Of a DNA stretch of 64,000 nucleotides, positions 34,120 through 42,690 are shown one piece after another. The position numbers were made by a program, and so were the translations under genes. How positions within the stretch are numbered: position 1 is the stretch's first letter; every line of letters starts with the position of its first letter. The notes beneath the pieces are model-generated. The model worked only from the letters and a program-made list of their open reading frames with translations. It was not told the origin of the DNA and made no database searches. Location: contig DASXVV010000009.1 of NCBI GenBank assembly GCA_036504035.1, forward strand, positions 124,001 through 188,000, in the 5' to 3' direction. The stretch is from Candidatus Deferrimicrobiaceae bacterium (GTDB taxonomy: Bacteria; Desulfobacterota; Deferrimicrobia; Deferrimicrobiales; Deferrimicrobiaceae).

Positions 34120-35815
34120 TCATCGCCATCAACCGGTCGGCCACGGCGGGGTCGATGCTCTTCAGCACCCGGTATTCGTCGAGCGCGAGGCGGCGATTGC
34201 GCAGCAGCAGCCAGCAACGCCCCAGCGCGAGGCGGGCCTCTGCGTGCTCGGGCGCGAGACGGATCGCATTGAGCAGCGCCCGCGTCGCGTCTTGCACGCG
34301 CCCCATCGCCGAAAGCGCCGTCCCGAGGTTGTAGTGCGCCTCGGCGTAGTTCGGACGGATGCGGACGGCCTGCCGATAGGCGGAAACCGCTTCCCGGTAT
34401 CGCCTGCCTTCGACCAGCACGGCCCCCAGGTTGCTGTGCGCCTCCGAAAAGTCAGGCATGATCCGGATGGCCTCGCGAAAAGCGCCGATCGCATCCTCGG
34501 GACGGTTCAGCTTGTACCAGGCGAATCCCAGGTTGTCGTAGGCCACGGCGAAGTCGGGGGCAATCCGGACCGCCTCGTTGTAGGACGTTACCGCCTCCCG
34601 GTATTTCCCCATCCGATAAAAGGCAAAACCGAGGTTGTTGTGCGCCACTGCGATGTCCGGAGCCAGGAGCGTGACGCGGCGAAACGCGTCTGCCTCCTCC
34701 CGGACAAGGCCCAGCTGTCCGCACGCCTCGCCCAGGTTGTACCACGCCATCGCGAAATCGGGGCGCAACCGGGCCGCGCGCCGATACGCCGCGGCCGCTT
34801 CCAGCCAGCGCTCCAGACGCGCGCACGCGTCGCCCAGCTGGAACTGGGCGTCGGCATCCTCGGGGCGCAGGGCGACAAGCCGCCTGGAAACATCGGCCGA
34901 CTCCCGGTAGTGGCGCAACTGGGAGTGCGTCTCCGCAAGCGCCCGGAGCGCCTGGTGGAAATCAGGTCGGAGGGCGACCGCCCGCACATAGTATCCGACG
35001 GCCTCCTCGAACCTTCCGAGGGCGTCGCTGCAGTAGCCTGCGAGAAACCATGCATCGGCGTTCCCCATCGACAGCGCCGCGACCTCGAGGAATCGGGGAA
35101 GCGCCTCCTCGAACTCCTCGGCCCAGAGGCACCGAAGCGCGAGCCCGTAAAGGTACTCTCCGGTCCCGAGCATCGTGTCGCCTTCCCGGGCCGACCATTC
35201 CGCCAGGCCGACGGGGGCGGCCGGAAGCGCCGCATTGCCGGGGAGGAACAGGTTTGCGGCAGGAACGGCGAATCCGTATTGCCGCCCCCTGTGGGAATGG
35301 CTGAGCGAAACCCCCACGACCTCTCCCCGCTGGTTGACGACGGGGCACCCGTTCGTAGCCGGAGAGACGAACGCCGTGATCTGGAGAATCGTCCCGAGAA
35401 GCGGCACTTCGCGAACCCCGGAAACGATGCCTGCGGTGACGCCCGGCGGCAGATCGTCGGGACCGCCGACCACCATCACGTGGTCGCCCACCTCTGGCGT
35501 GTCGGCCGCGAAGCGCACGGCGCGCGGCCTGGCCACCCCCGGGGCGATCCGCAGGCGTACCAGGTCGCCGTCCCGATGCTCGGATACCACCGATATCACT
35601 TCGAATTCCCGCCCGTCAGCGCACCGGACCGATGCTCTGGCGCCCCCCCGAAGCAGCTGTCGGGTGGTGACGACGTCCCCCCGCGCATCGGCGAAGAACC
35701 CGCATCCCTGCTGGAGGAGCTGCCCCTGATCGCCCACCGTCACGACGGTCGCCGTAGCGTCGCGAACGCCTCCGAGAAGAGCCGGCAACCCCTGTTTTTC
35801 GCTCATCACCTGCAT
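34094..35815 (-). CDS. TPR protein with degenerate trypsin-like protease domain
   Basis: A 573-residue protein. Residues about 15-200 follow the trypsin/DegP fold: GCGFFADARGDVVTTRQLL stands where GSGFIxxxGxxxTNxHVV is expected, and SPATNGCPVVNQRGEVVGV where GxSGGPxxNxxGxxxG is expected. The catalytic His is Gln and the nucleophile Ser is Asn, so it should be inactive. Residues about 225-560 hold about ten TPR units of the A-x-x-x-YR-x-A-x-x-x-x-P-x-x-x-x-A-x-x-NLG type. It is likely a scaffold that uses a dead protease domain for binding. The start may be ATG 35815 or ATG 35806. No signal peptide is seen. Confidence 0.85.
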   Translation of the reverse strand: MQVMSEKQGLPALLGGVRDATATVVTVGDQGQLLQQGCGFFADARGDVVTTRQLLRGGARASVRCADGREFEVISVVSEHRDGDLVRLRIAPGVARPRAVRFAADTPEVGDHVMVVGGPDDLPPGVTAGIVSGVREVPLLGTILQITAFVSPATNGCPVVNQRGEVVGVSLSHSHRGRQYGFAVPAANLFLPGNAALPAAPVGLAEWSAREGDTMLGTGEYLYGLALRCLWAEEFEEALPRFLEVAALSMGNADAWFLAGYCSDALGRFEEAVGYYVRAVALRPDFHQALRALAETHSQLRHYRESADVSRRLVALRPEDADAQFQLGDACARLERWLEAAAAYRRAARLRPDFAMAWYNLGEACGQLGLVREEADAFRRVTLLAPDIAVAHNNLGFAFYRMGKYREAVTSYNEAVRIAPDFAVAYDNLGFAWYKLNRPEDAIGAFREAIRIMPDFSEAHSNLGAVLVEGRRYREAVSAYRQAVRIRPNYAEAHYNLGTALSAMGRVQDATRALLNAIRLAPEHAEARLALGRCWLLLRNRRLALDEYRVLKSIDPAVADRLMAMISGRREPR

Positions 35816-35854
35816 GGTGCTATAAGATTACCATTTTAAGCCGGGAGGGTCCGA

Positions 35855-36994
35855 ATGGCCGCAGGAAGCAAGATCGCCAACCCGTATCTCATGGTCGGCT
35901 TCGAGGGAACAGACGTCCCGCCTTGGCTCCGCGCACGCCTCGCGGATGGGACCGTGGGGGGCGTCGTCCTCTTTTCGCGCAACGTGGGCGATGCGCGGCA
36001 GGTCCGGGAGTTGTGCCGGAAGATCCGGGGAGCGGCGGGAGTCGAGCGACCGGCCCCGCTGATCGCCATCGACCACGAAGGAGGCCGTGTGGTCCGGCTC
36101 TCCCACCCCGACTTCACCCGTTTTCCGCCTGCGCGCGCCTGCGCCCTGTTCGAAGGCGGGGGCGAAACGATCGCGGAAGAAACCGGACGCGCGATGGGGT
36201 GCGAGCTTCGGGCCGTCGGGATCGACATCACCTTTTCCCCTGTCTTCGACGTCGACAGCAACCCGCGAAACCCCGTCATCGGCGACCGCGCGTTTTCGGA
36301 CCGGCCCGAGGAAGCGGCGTGCCTCGGGAATGCTTTTACCCGCGGTACGATCGCCGCAGGCGTGATCCCGGTCGGGAAACATTTCCCGGGCCATGGCAAC
36401 ACGGAAACCGACTCCCACCTCGCGCTTCCCGTCGTCCGAAGCGCGCGAAGCGTTCTGGATGCACGCGACCTCCTCCCCTTCCGGGAGGCGATCAGCGCCG
36501 GGATTCCGGCGCTGATGACCGCGCACGTCCTCTACCCCGCGCTCGACCGTAAACGGGTCGCCACGCTGAGCCCTTCGATCCTGGTCGACCTGCTGCGGAC
36601 GGAGATGCGGTTCCGGGGGGCGGTTTTTTCGGATGCGCTCGAGATGAAGGCGATCGCCGATCGATACTCCGCCGGGGAAGCGGCCGTGCTCGCTGTCGCC
36701 GCCGGGTGCGACGCCGTGCTCGTCTGCCGGGGGGAAACCGATCAGGAGGCCGCGGCCGAGGCGCTGGCGGTCGAGTGTGCGCGTTCGCCCGCCTTCCGGC
36801 GTCGAACTGCGGAATCGCTCCGACGCGTCAATCGCCTGACGAAGAAGGTAACGCTGCCGGGGTCGGCCCGGTCCTCCCTGCGGCAGGTGGGGTGCCGGGC
36901 GCATCGGGCGTTGGCGCAGCTCCTTTCGGAACGATGGCAAGGTAGCGGGAAAACATCTGCGGCCGGTAGATCCGGTAATATTGGAGAAGATTGA
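35855..36994 (+). CDS. nagZ: Beta-N-acetylhexosaminidase (GH3)
   Basis: A 379-residue cytosolic glycoside hydrolase family 3 enzyme. It carries IAIDHEGGRVVRL, the family signature KHFPGHGNTETDSHLALP (with the catalytic His/Asp loop in this stretch) and the nucleophile-region SDALEMKAI (Asp). NagZ splits GlcNAc-anhydro-MurNAc from recycled peptidoglycan. The length is slightly more than usual because of a basic tail that runs across the end of slt. The ATG 35855 follows a GGGAGGG site. The promoter region is shared with the divergent TPR/protease-like gene (39 bases). Confidence 0.93.
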   Translation: MAAGSKIANPYLMVGFEGTDVPPWLRARLADGTVGGVVLFSRNVGDARQVRELCRKIRGAAGVERPAPLIAIDHEGGRVVRLSHPDFTRFPPARACALFEGGGETIAEETGRAMGCELRAVGIDITFSPVFDVDSNPRNPVIGDRAFSDRPEEAACLGNAFTRGTIAAGVIPVGKHFPGHGNTETDSHLALPVVRSARSVLDARDLLPFREAISAGIPALMTAHVLYPALDRKRVATLSPSILVDLLRTEMRFRGAVFSDALEMKAIADRYSAGEAAVLAVAAGCDAVLVCRGETDQEAAAEALAVECARSPAFRRRTAESLRRVNRLTKKVTLPGSARSSLRQVGCRAHRALAQLLSERWQGSGKTSAAGRSGNIGED

Positions 36995-39044
36995 GAAACA
37001 CGCGCCGGACGTAGACACGCGTCTCGCGGTAGGAGACGGTTTCCAGGAATGTCGCCGGATCTCCGGCGCTGCGCTCCCACCATCGCGAGACTGCGGTCTC
37101 TCCGGCGTTGTAGGCCGCCACGGCACGGATGTAATCGCCGTCGAAGCCGCGGACCAGCCGCGACAGGTAGGCCGCACCCAGCTCCACGTTGAGCTGCGGG
37201 TTGACCAGATCCATCCGCTTCGGCCGGCTTCGGCCGAGCCTGCGCGCCACGTCCGATGCCGTCGCCGGCATCAACTGCATGAGCCCGACCGCCCCGGCCG
37301 GCGAGAGGATCGCCGGTGCAAACTGCGACTCCTGCCGGATGACCGAATGGAGCACGAGCGGGTCGATCCCCGATTTCTTGCTGTCGCAATCGCCCACCAT
37401 TTCGGGCGCCAGCGGATACTGGATCTTTTCGAGCAGTCCCGCCCTCTCCGGGTCGGTGGGCTGCCGGTCGGCTTCCCGCAATGCCCCGCGGAGATCTCCC
37501 GCCAGGTACCGGAAGAATCCGGCCGTAGCCCCCTCGGAAATCCCCACGACCTTGCGGACCTTCCCCCGGTCGATCCGGTCGGCTTCGAGGATCGCATATT
37601 CGAGCATCCCCAACCGGGTCAGCCGTTCGGCACGAAGCAGCTTTTCCGCGTCTCCCTTTCCCCAGTCGGCGCCGAGCACCCTGCCCCAGAGCGTCTCGCG
37701 ATCGGCCGCGAACGAGAGCGTTTCCATCGAGGAGGGCGCGTTGAACATGGCATACGGATCCCGGCCCAGCCGCCCGAGCGCGAAGATCGCATAGATGCCT
37801 GCGTCGGCATCGGACGCGACCTGCCGGTATCCGGATTCGGCCGTTTCCTTCTGGCCGAGCGCCTCCTGCGACCTGCCCTTCCAGAACCGGTGGCGTGCCC
37901 GCTCGACCGCCGTGTTCCCGCTTCTCGTCCCCGCGTCGAATGCCGTTACCGCCTCGGGAAACCGTTTCATCCGATAGAGCCCGTAGGCATGTCGGAAGGC
38001 CGACTCCTGCCGGATCGCCTCGTCGGAGGCGGCGCGCAGCTTTCCGAAGGCCTCGGTCAGCCACGGGAGATCTCCCTGCTCCTCGGCGACCCAGGCCTCC
38101 AAGTGAAGCGCCCGTTCCGCGACGGCGGACCGGCAGATTCCCCCGGTGGCGATGTTGTCGAGCATCCGGCGTGCCTCGGCCAGCTTCCCCGCCTTCCACT
38201 GGACGCGCGACAGCAGGAACGAGGCCTCGCTGCACCGCCCGGCGGGCGATGCCGAGATTGCCTGGTCGAGCATGGCGCGCGCCGCCTGCGTATCTCCCTG
38301 CCGGCGAAGCAGCTCGGAAAAGTCGTAGACCAGCGAATAGTAATCGTCGTTGGGCGGGAACTTGCGCAAAGCCTCCCGGTAGAGCAGGCGCGCCTGGTCG
38401 ATGTCGCCGGCCCGGGACAACGCCTTGGCGAACCGGGAATAGAACGAGACCGGCAGGTTCCATGTGCTGAAGCTGCCGTCCGCATGGCGGGCCGACAGCC
38501 GTTCCGCGGAAAGCGTTCCGCCCTCCTGGGCGCTATAGGAAACGAAATTGCCCAGATGCGTCTCGGCGGCGCCAACGGGATCGCCGGCTTCCAGCAGCCG
38601 CGCCTTGACGTATCCTTCCCTCGCCTTTCGCACCGCGTCCGGAACGCGCCCCCGCTCGGCGAGGGCCAGCCAGCGTGCCGCGACCACCAGGTTGTCCTCC
38701 ACGGTGGACAGGAACGCCAGGTCGACCGCCAGGAGCGGGAGCAGCGGCGATGCGGGATCATGGGTCGCCAGGTTGTCGTACGACGCGACCGCCTCGGGGA
38801 GGCGGCCTTCCCGGGCATAGGACATCCCGGTGAAGAGGACCGCGTAATCGGATAATCCGTAGCCCTCCATCGGCACTTCCCTGAACTTTTCGCGGGCGAG
38901 CGGGTATTTTTCGGCCAGGAGCAGCTTCCAACCCTCGCGGAGCGCCTGGTCGGGGGGGGAAAGCGTGCGCTCGGCGGACGCGGGGACCACGAAAAGGATG
39001 CAGGAAAGCAGGACGAACGAGGCAAAAGTGATGTTGATCTTCAA
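36828..39044 (-). CDS. slt: Soluble lytic murein transglycosylase
   Basis: A 738-residue exported enzyme. The signal peptide is at 1-24 (start TTG 39044). A long superhelical domain of TPR-like helical pairs covers about 30-545, as in E. coli Slt70, and the catalytic SLT domain about 555-700: HSVIRQESQFAPAILSPAGAVGLMQLMPATA in pieces, with the catalytic Glu in RQESQF and the AVAAYNAGE motif. It cleaves glycan strands to 1,6-anhydro-MurNAc products that NagZ would process. A Pro/Ala-rich tail ends it. The 3' end overlaps nagZ in antisense over 167 bases (36828-36994). Confidence 0.93.
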   Translation of the reverse strand: MKINITFASFVLLSCILFVVPASAERTLSPPDQALREGWKLLLAEKYPLAREKFREVPMEGYGLSDYAVLFTGMSYAREGRLPEAVASYDNLATHDPASPLLPLLAVDLAFLSTVEDNLVVAARWLALAERGRVPDAVRKAREGYVKARLLEAGDPVGAAETHLGNFVSYSAQEGGTLSAERLSARHADGSFSTWNLPVSFYSRFAKALSRAGDIDQARLLYREALRKFPPNDDYYSLVYDFSELLRRQGDTQAARAMLDQAISASPAGRCSEASFLLSRVQWKAGKLAEARRMLDNIATGGICRSAVAERALHLEAWVAEEQGDLPWLTEAFGKLRAASDEAIRQESAFRHAYGLYRMKRFPEAVTAFDAGTRSGNTAVERARHRFWKGRSQEALGQKETAESGYRQVASDADAGIYAIFALGRLGRDPYAMFNAPSSMETLSFAADRETLWGRVLGADWGKGDAEKLLRAERLTRLGMLEYAILEADRIDRGKVRKVVGISEGATAGFFRYLAGDLRGALREADRQPTDPERAGLLEKIQYPLAPEMVGDCDSKKSGIDPLVLHSVIRQESQFAPAILSPAGAVGLMQLMPATASDVARRLGRSRPKRMDLVNPQLNVELGAAYLSRLVRGFDGDYIRAVAAYNAGETAVSRWWERSAGDPATFLETVSYRETRVYVRRVFLNLLQYYRIYRPQMFSRYLAIVPKGAAPTPDAPGTPPAAGRTGPTPAALPSSSGD

Positions 39045-39131
39045 AAGACAATCTCCGGTAGGCGCTCAACAGGAACGGCTAAGTCATGATATTATCACGG
39101 GAACTTTTACGACTCAAGGCAAGCGGGGCCC

Positions 39132-39977
39132 ATGGAACTCTCGTTGTCTACGCATCTGTTCGTGTTTCACCCGCTCGCGGAGCGGATCATCCGCCTGTTT
39201 CCGCAGTTCGGGTTCTCGAAGGCCGAACTCTGGGGGATGCCGCCCCATTTCCCGGCGGGCGATCCCGTCGCCGGCGACGCCCTGGCAAGCCTGCTCGAAC
39301 GACACGGTGTCACGGCCGCCAGCGTCCATTCTCCGCTTTATCCCGATGTGCGGAATTACCGGAAGGAACGGTGGTATTCCCTCAGCACCGAAGACGGGGC
39401 GCACCGCGCGGAATCGGTTGCGGCGACGCTTCGGTCCGCCGATTACCTGGCCCGTCACGGCGGTGGAGTCCTCGTCCTGCACACCGGCTTCCCGGCCGAG
39501 CACTGGTATCCGCACCGGTGGAAAGCGTTCCTTTCCTCGCTCGATGCGCTCAGCGCGGCCCTTCCCGACACCGTGCGCTTCGCGGTCGAGAACACCCCCG
39601 GCGAGTCCACCCGCACGGAGCGGATACTCGAGCTCGTCGACCGCTATCCCGCCGAACGGGTTGGAATCTGTCTTGACCTTGCGCATGCCCACATGCAGGG
39701 AAGTGTGCTGAACGCGATCCGGACCGCAGGCCCCAGGCTTATCCATGTGCATGCCTCCGACAATCACGGTGTCCACGACGATCACCTGGTGCCCGGCAAG
39801 GGGACCATCGCGTGGGAGCCGGTCCTCTCGGCCCTCGGGGAGGTTGCGTTCGACGGGATGTTCACGCTGGAGCTGCGCGACTACACGATCGGCGATGACG
39901 CCCCGTATCGCTCCTTCGAAGCGCTGCTGACCGAGTGCCGGTCCGCACTCGACCGGCTGTTCGGGGAGGCCCGATGA
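39132..39977 (+). CDS. Sugar phosphate isomerase/epimerase-like TIM-barrel protein
   Basis: A 281-residue xylose-isomerase-like TIM barrel (AP endonuclease 2 family). It shows ASVHSPLYPDV, the strand FAVENTPGES (metal ligand Glu), GICLDLAHAHMQG (Asp and His) and IHVHASDNHGVHDDHLVPGKG in pieces, the expected metal-binding ladder. The substrate is unknown. It overlaps the AmgK-like gene by four bases, so a role in amino-sugar recycling is plausible but unproven. ATG 39132 has only a weak GGGGCCC upstream. Confidence 0.85.
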   Translation: MELSLSTHLFVFHPLAERIIRLFPQFGFSKAELWGMPPHFPAGDPVAGDALASLLERHGVTAASVHSPLYPDVRNYRKERWYSLSTEDGAHRAESVAATLRSADYLARHGGGVLVLHTGFPAEHWYPHRWKAFLSSLDALSAALPDTVRFAVENTPGESTRTERILELVDRYPAERVGICLDLAHAHMQGSVLNAIRTAGPRLIHVHASDNHGVHDDHLVPGKGTIAWEPVLSALGEVAFDGMFTLELRDYTIGDDAPYRSFEALLTECRSALDRLFGEAR

Positions 39978-41041
39978 CCGCCGACGCCGACCTGCCCGCA
40001 GTCGAGCACGCCCTTTCCGCGATCTTCCGCCGCCCGGTCCGGCCTCGCGAAATCCGGGCGCTGGCAGGCGATGCTTCGACCCGTCGATACTACCGTGTCC
40101 TCCTCCCTCCCGAATCCGGCCGCGACTCCGTCATCCTCATGCGATATCCCGACGAGATTCCCGCCGGGACCGAGCTTCCCTTCCTCAACGTCCGCCGTTA
40201 CTTCGTGAAAGCGAACATCCCCGTCCCCGCCGTCCTGGCCCATTTTCCCGAGGACCGGGCGCTCTGGCTCGAGGATCTCGGCGACACGATGCTCGAGGAC
40301 CAGGTCAAGGCCGACGGGGTCGCCGCGTGTCTTCCGTTTTACGAGCGATGCATCGAGATCCTCGTCCGGATCCAGTCCGACGGGACGCGAATCCTCGACC
40401 GCGACGCCATCCCGGCCGGCCTCGCCTTCAACGTTCCGAAATTCGCCTGGGAGATCGACTTCTTCTTCGAGCATGCCGTCCGCGGCTTCGGAGGCATCCC
40501 GCTATCCGTGCGCGATGAGCGTGCGATCGAGGACCTGCTGCTTCCGCACCTCGAACGGTTGGCCGCGCTCCCCCGGGTCCTCACGCACCGGGATTTCCAC
40601 AGTCGAAACTTCATGGTGCGGGAGAACGGCGATCTCGTCCTGCTCGATTTCCAGGATGCCCGGATGGGCAACGTTTATTACGACCTGGCGTCGCTGCTGC
40701 GCGATTCCTACGTCACCCTTCCGGAGACGATGGAGGCTGATCTCGTTTACGGATGGCAGAGCGCCGCATCCGCCGACCTCCGGCGCGCAGCCGGCGATCC
40801 GTCAGCCTTCGGCTACCTTCTCGACCTTATGGCGCTCCAGCGCAACATCAAGGCGATCGGCACCTTCGGCAACCAGGCGCACGTTCGCGGCAAGCGTCTC
40901 TACCTGCAGTTCATTCCGCCGACGGTCGCCCACCTTGCGCGCAATTTCGCGCGCAACCCCGAGCTGCGCACCCTGGCCGGGCGCCTGCTCCCGATCCTGA
41001 CCGCTTTGTCACAAAAAGCATCCGGCGAGGCATCGGCATGA
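39974..41041 (+). CDS. Aminoglycoside phosphotransferase-family kinase, AmgK-like
   Basis: A 355-residue kinase with the APH/choline kinase fold: N-lobe [11 protein letters not shown], then [10 protein letters not shown], catalytic loop [14 protein letters not shown] and metal-binding [19 protein letters not shown]. This pattern and the adjacent nucleotidyltransferase match the AmgK-MurU pair, in which AmgK phosphorylates MurNAc (and GlcNAc) at C1 during cell-wall recycling. AmgK is usually about 340 residues. ATG 39974 overlaps the previous stop and its own stop overlaps the next start, so all three are coupled. Confidence 0.85.
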   Translation: MTADADLPAVEHALSAIFRRPVRPREIRALAGDASTRRYYRVLLPPESGRDSVILMRYPDEIPAGTELPFLNVRRYFVKANIPVPAVLAHFPEDRALWLEDLGDTMLEDQVKADGVAACLPFYERCIEILVRIQSDGTRILDRDAIPAGLAFNVPKFAWEIDFFFEHAVRGFGGIPLSVRDERAIEDLLLPHLERLAALPRVLTHRDFHSRNFMVRENGDLVLLDFQDARMGNVYYDLASLLRDSYVTLPETMEADLVYGWQSAASADLRRAAGDPSAFGYLLDLMALQRNIKAIGTFGNQAHVRGKRLYLQFIPPTVAHLARNFARNPELRTLAGRLLPILTALSQKASGEASA

Positions 41042-42003
41042 AAGGGATGATCCTGGCTGCGGGGCTCGGAACCCGGTTGCATCCGCTCTCCTACGAAATG
41101 CCGAAACCGGTCGTGCCGGTGCTCGGTCGGCCCCTGTGCGCCTGGACGATGGCGTTTCTCGCCCGCAGCGGCGTGAAATCGTTCGTGCTCAACCTGCACC
41201 AGCATCCGCGCCTGATCCAGCAGGCCGTCCTGGGCTGGGCAGGGAAACGCACGCCGGTCCAGTTCACGATCGAGCCCGATATCCTGGGCACGGGCGGCGG
41301 CATCGGCAACGCCCGCAACCACCTCAAGGGCGGCACTTTCGTCACCGCCAACGGCGACACGATCGTGAACTTCAACTTTGCGCAGGCGCTCGCATACCAC
41401 CGGCGAAAGAAATCGCTGGCCACGCTGGTCCTCTTTCCCAATCGCGACAAGCGGTACACGCCGGTCTGGATCCGACCCCACGGCCGGCTCGCCGGCTTCG
41501 GGACCGACGCCGGCGACGGGCGTCTCTCCGGCTTCTACACCGGCGTCCAGATCATCGAGCCCGAGCTGCTCGACCTGATCCCGCAAGGCAAGCCGTCATG
41601 CATCATCCGCGACATCTACATCCCGCTGATCGCGCGGGGCGCACCGATCCACGGCTTCCTGACCAAGGGATCGTTCCGCGAGTTCGGAACGCCGTCCGAT
41701 TATCTTCGCGAGACGCTCGCCCTGCTCGGCGAGCCGGCCGAACGCGATCCCGCCCCCGTCTTCTCGGCCCCCGGGGTCGAGGTCATCCAGCCGGCCTGGA
41801 TTTCTCCCCGGGCGCGCATCGCGTCCGGGGCGACGATCGGCCCCAACGCCGTGATCGAGGCCGACGCCTCGATCGAGACCGGGGCGCGCGTCTCCGATGC
41901 GGTCGTCTGGCCCGGAGCCGTCCTGGGGCGGGGCGAAGCGGTCCGGGGCGCCGTCCTCACGGCGCAAAGACGCTTGAGCATCAACCTGGGTTCCCCCCCA
42001 TAA
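41038..42003 (+). CDS. Nucleotidyltransferase, MurU-like with left-handed beta-helix tail
   Basis: A 321-residue sugar-1-phosphate nucleotidyltransferase. The N-terminus [18 protein letters not shown] and PKPVVPVLG bind the nucleotide; [10 protein letters not shown] supplies the metal-binding Asp. It follows the AmgK-like kinase with a 4-base overlap, so it is likely to make UDP-MurNAc from MurNAc-1-phosphate (MurU). It is about 100 residues longer than the short MurU form, because a hexapeptide-repeat tail (about 245-305: [20 protein letters not shown]) is attached. Mannose- or glucose-1-phosphate transferases remain alternatives. Confidence 0.82.
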   Translation: MKGMILAAGLGTRLHPLSYEMPKPVVPVLGRPLCAWTMAFLARSGVKSFVLNLHQHPRLIQQAVLGWAGKRTPVQFTIEPDILGTGGGIGNARNHLKGGTFVTANGDTIVNFNFAQALAYHRRKKSLATLVLFPNRDKRYTPVWIRPHGRLAGFGTDAGDGRLSGFYTGVQIIEPELLDLIPQGKPSCIIRDIYIPLIARGAPIHGFLTKGSFREFGTPSDYLRETLALLGEPAERDPAPVFSAPGVEVIQPAWISPRARIASGATIGPNAVIEADASIETGARVSDAVVWPGAVLGRGEAVRGAVLTAQRRLSINLGSPP

Positions 42004-42068
42004 CCATTCCTCCGAATTGGCATCTAACCGCGAGCCGGCAATTCAATCGCTCAATCAGGAGGTACGAC

Positions 42069-42683
42069 ATGAAGGTTCTCGTCCTGTTCCACTCGACTTA
42101 CGGCCACGTTTACCGGATGGCGGAAGCCGTTGCGGAAGGAGCCCGGGAGGTTCCGGGCGCCGAAGTCGTCCTCCGGCGCGTCCCCGAGACATTGAGCGAC
42201 GAGATCCTCGCCAAGATGGGCGCCCTCGAGGCCCGGAAGGCGTTTGCGCACGTCCCGATCGTCACGGTCGACGAGCTGCCCGGCTACGATGCGATCCTGT
42301 TCGGAACCCCGACCCGCTTCGGAAACATGTGCGGCCAGATGCGCCAGTTCCTCGACGCCACGGGCGGGCTCTGGGCCACGGGCGCCCTCGTCGGGAAAGT
42401 CGGCAGCGTTTTCGCAAGCAGCGCCACGCAGCACGGCGGCCAGGAATCGACCATCCTGAGCTTCCACATCACGCTGCTTCACCAGGGTTTTGTCGTAGTG
42501 GGGCTGCCCTATGCGTTTCAGGGGCAGATGCGGAACGACGAGATTACCGGGGGGTCGCCCTACGGCGCCTCGACGATCGCGGGCACGCAGGGAGAGCGGC
42601 TTCCCTCGGCCAACGAGCTCGCGGCGGCACGGTTCCAGGGCAAACACGTGGCCTCGATCGCCACGAAGCTCGCCCGAGACTGA
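42069..42683 (+). CDS. wrbA: NAD(P)H:quinone oxidoreductase, WrbA family
   Basis: A 204-residue flavodoxin-like enzyme with the WrbA layout: [20 protein letters not shown] (FMN phosphate loop), [31 protein letters not shown] and the TIAG segment near the C-terminus ([19 protein letters not shown] in parts). It carries out two-electron reduction of quinones, avoiding semiquinones. An AGGAGGTACGAC site precedes ATG 42069. It follows the MurU-like gene by 65 bases and may share its transcript without a functional link. Confidence 0.94.
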   Translation: MKVLVLFHSTYGHVYRMAEAVAEGAREVPGAEVVLRRVPETLSDEILAKMGALEARKAFAHVPIVTVDELPGYDAILFGTPTRFGNMCGQMRQFLDATGGLWATGALVGKVGSVFASSATQHGGQESTILSFHITLLHQGFVVVGLPYAFQGQMRNDEITGGSPYGASTIAGTQGERLPSANELAAARFQGKHVASIATKLARD

Positions 42684-42690
42684 AAGACGA

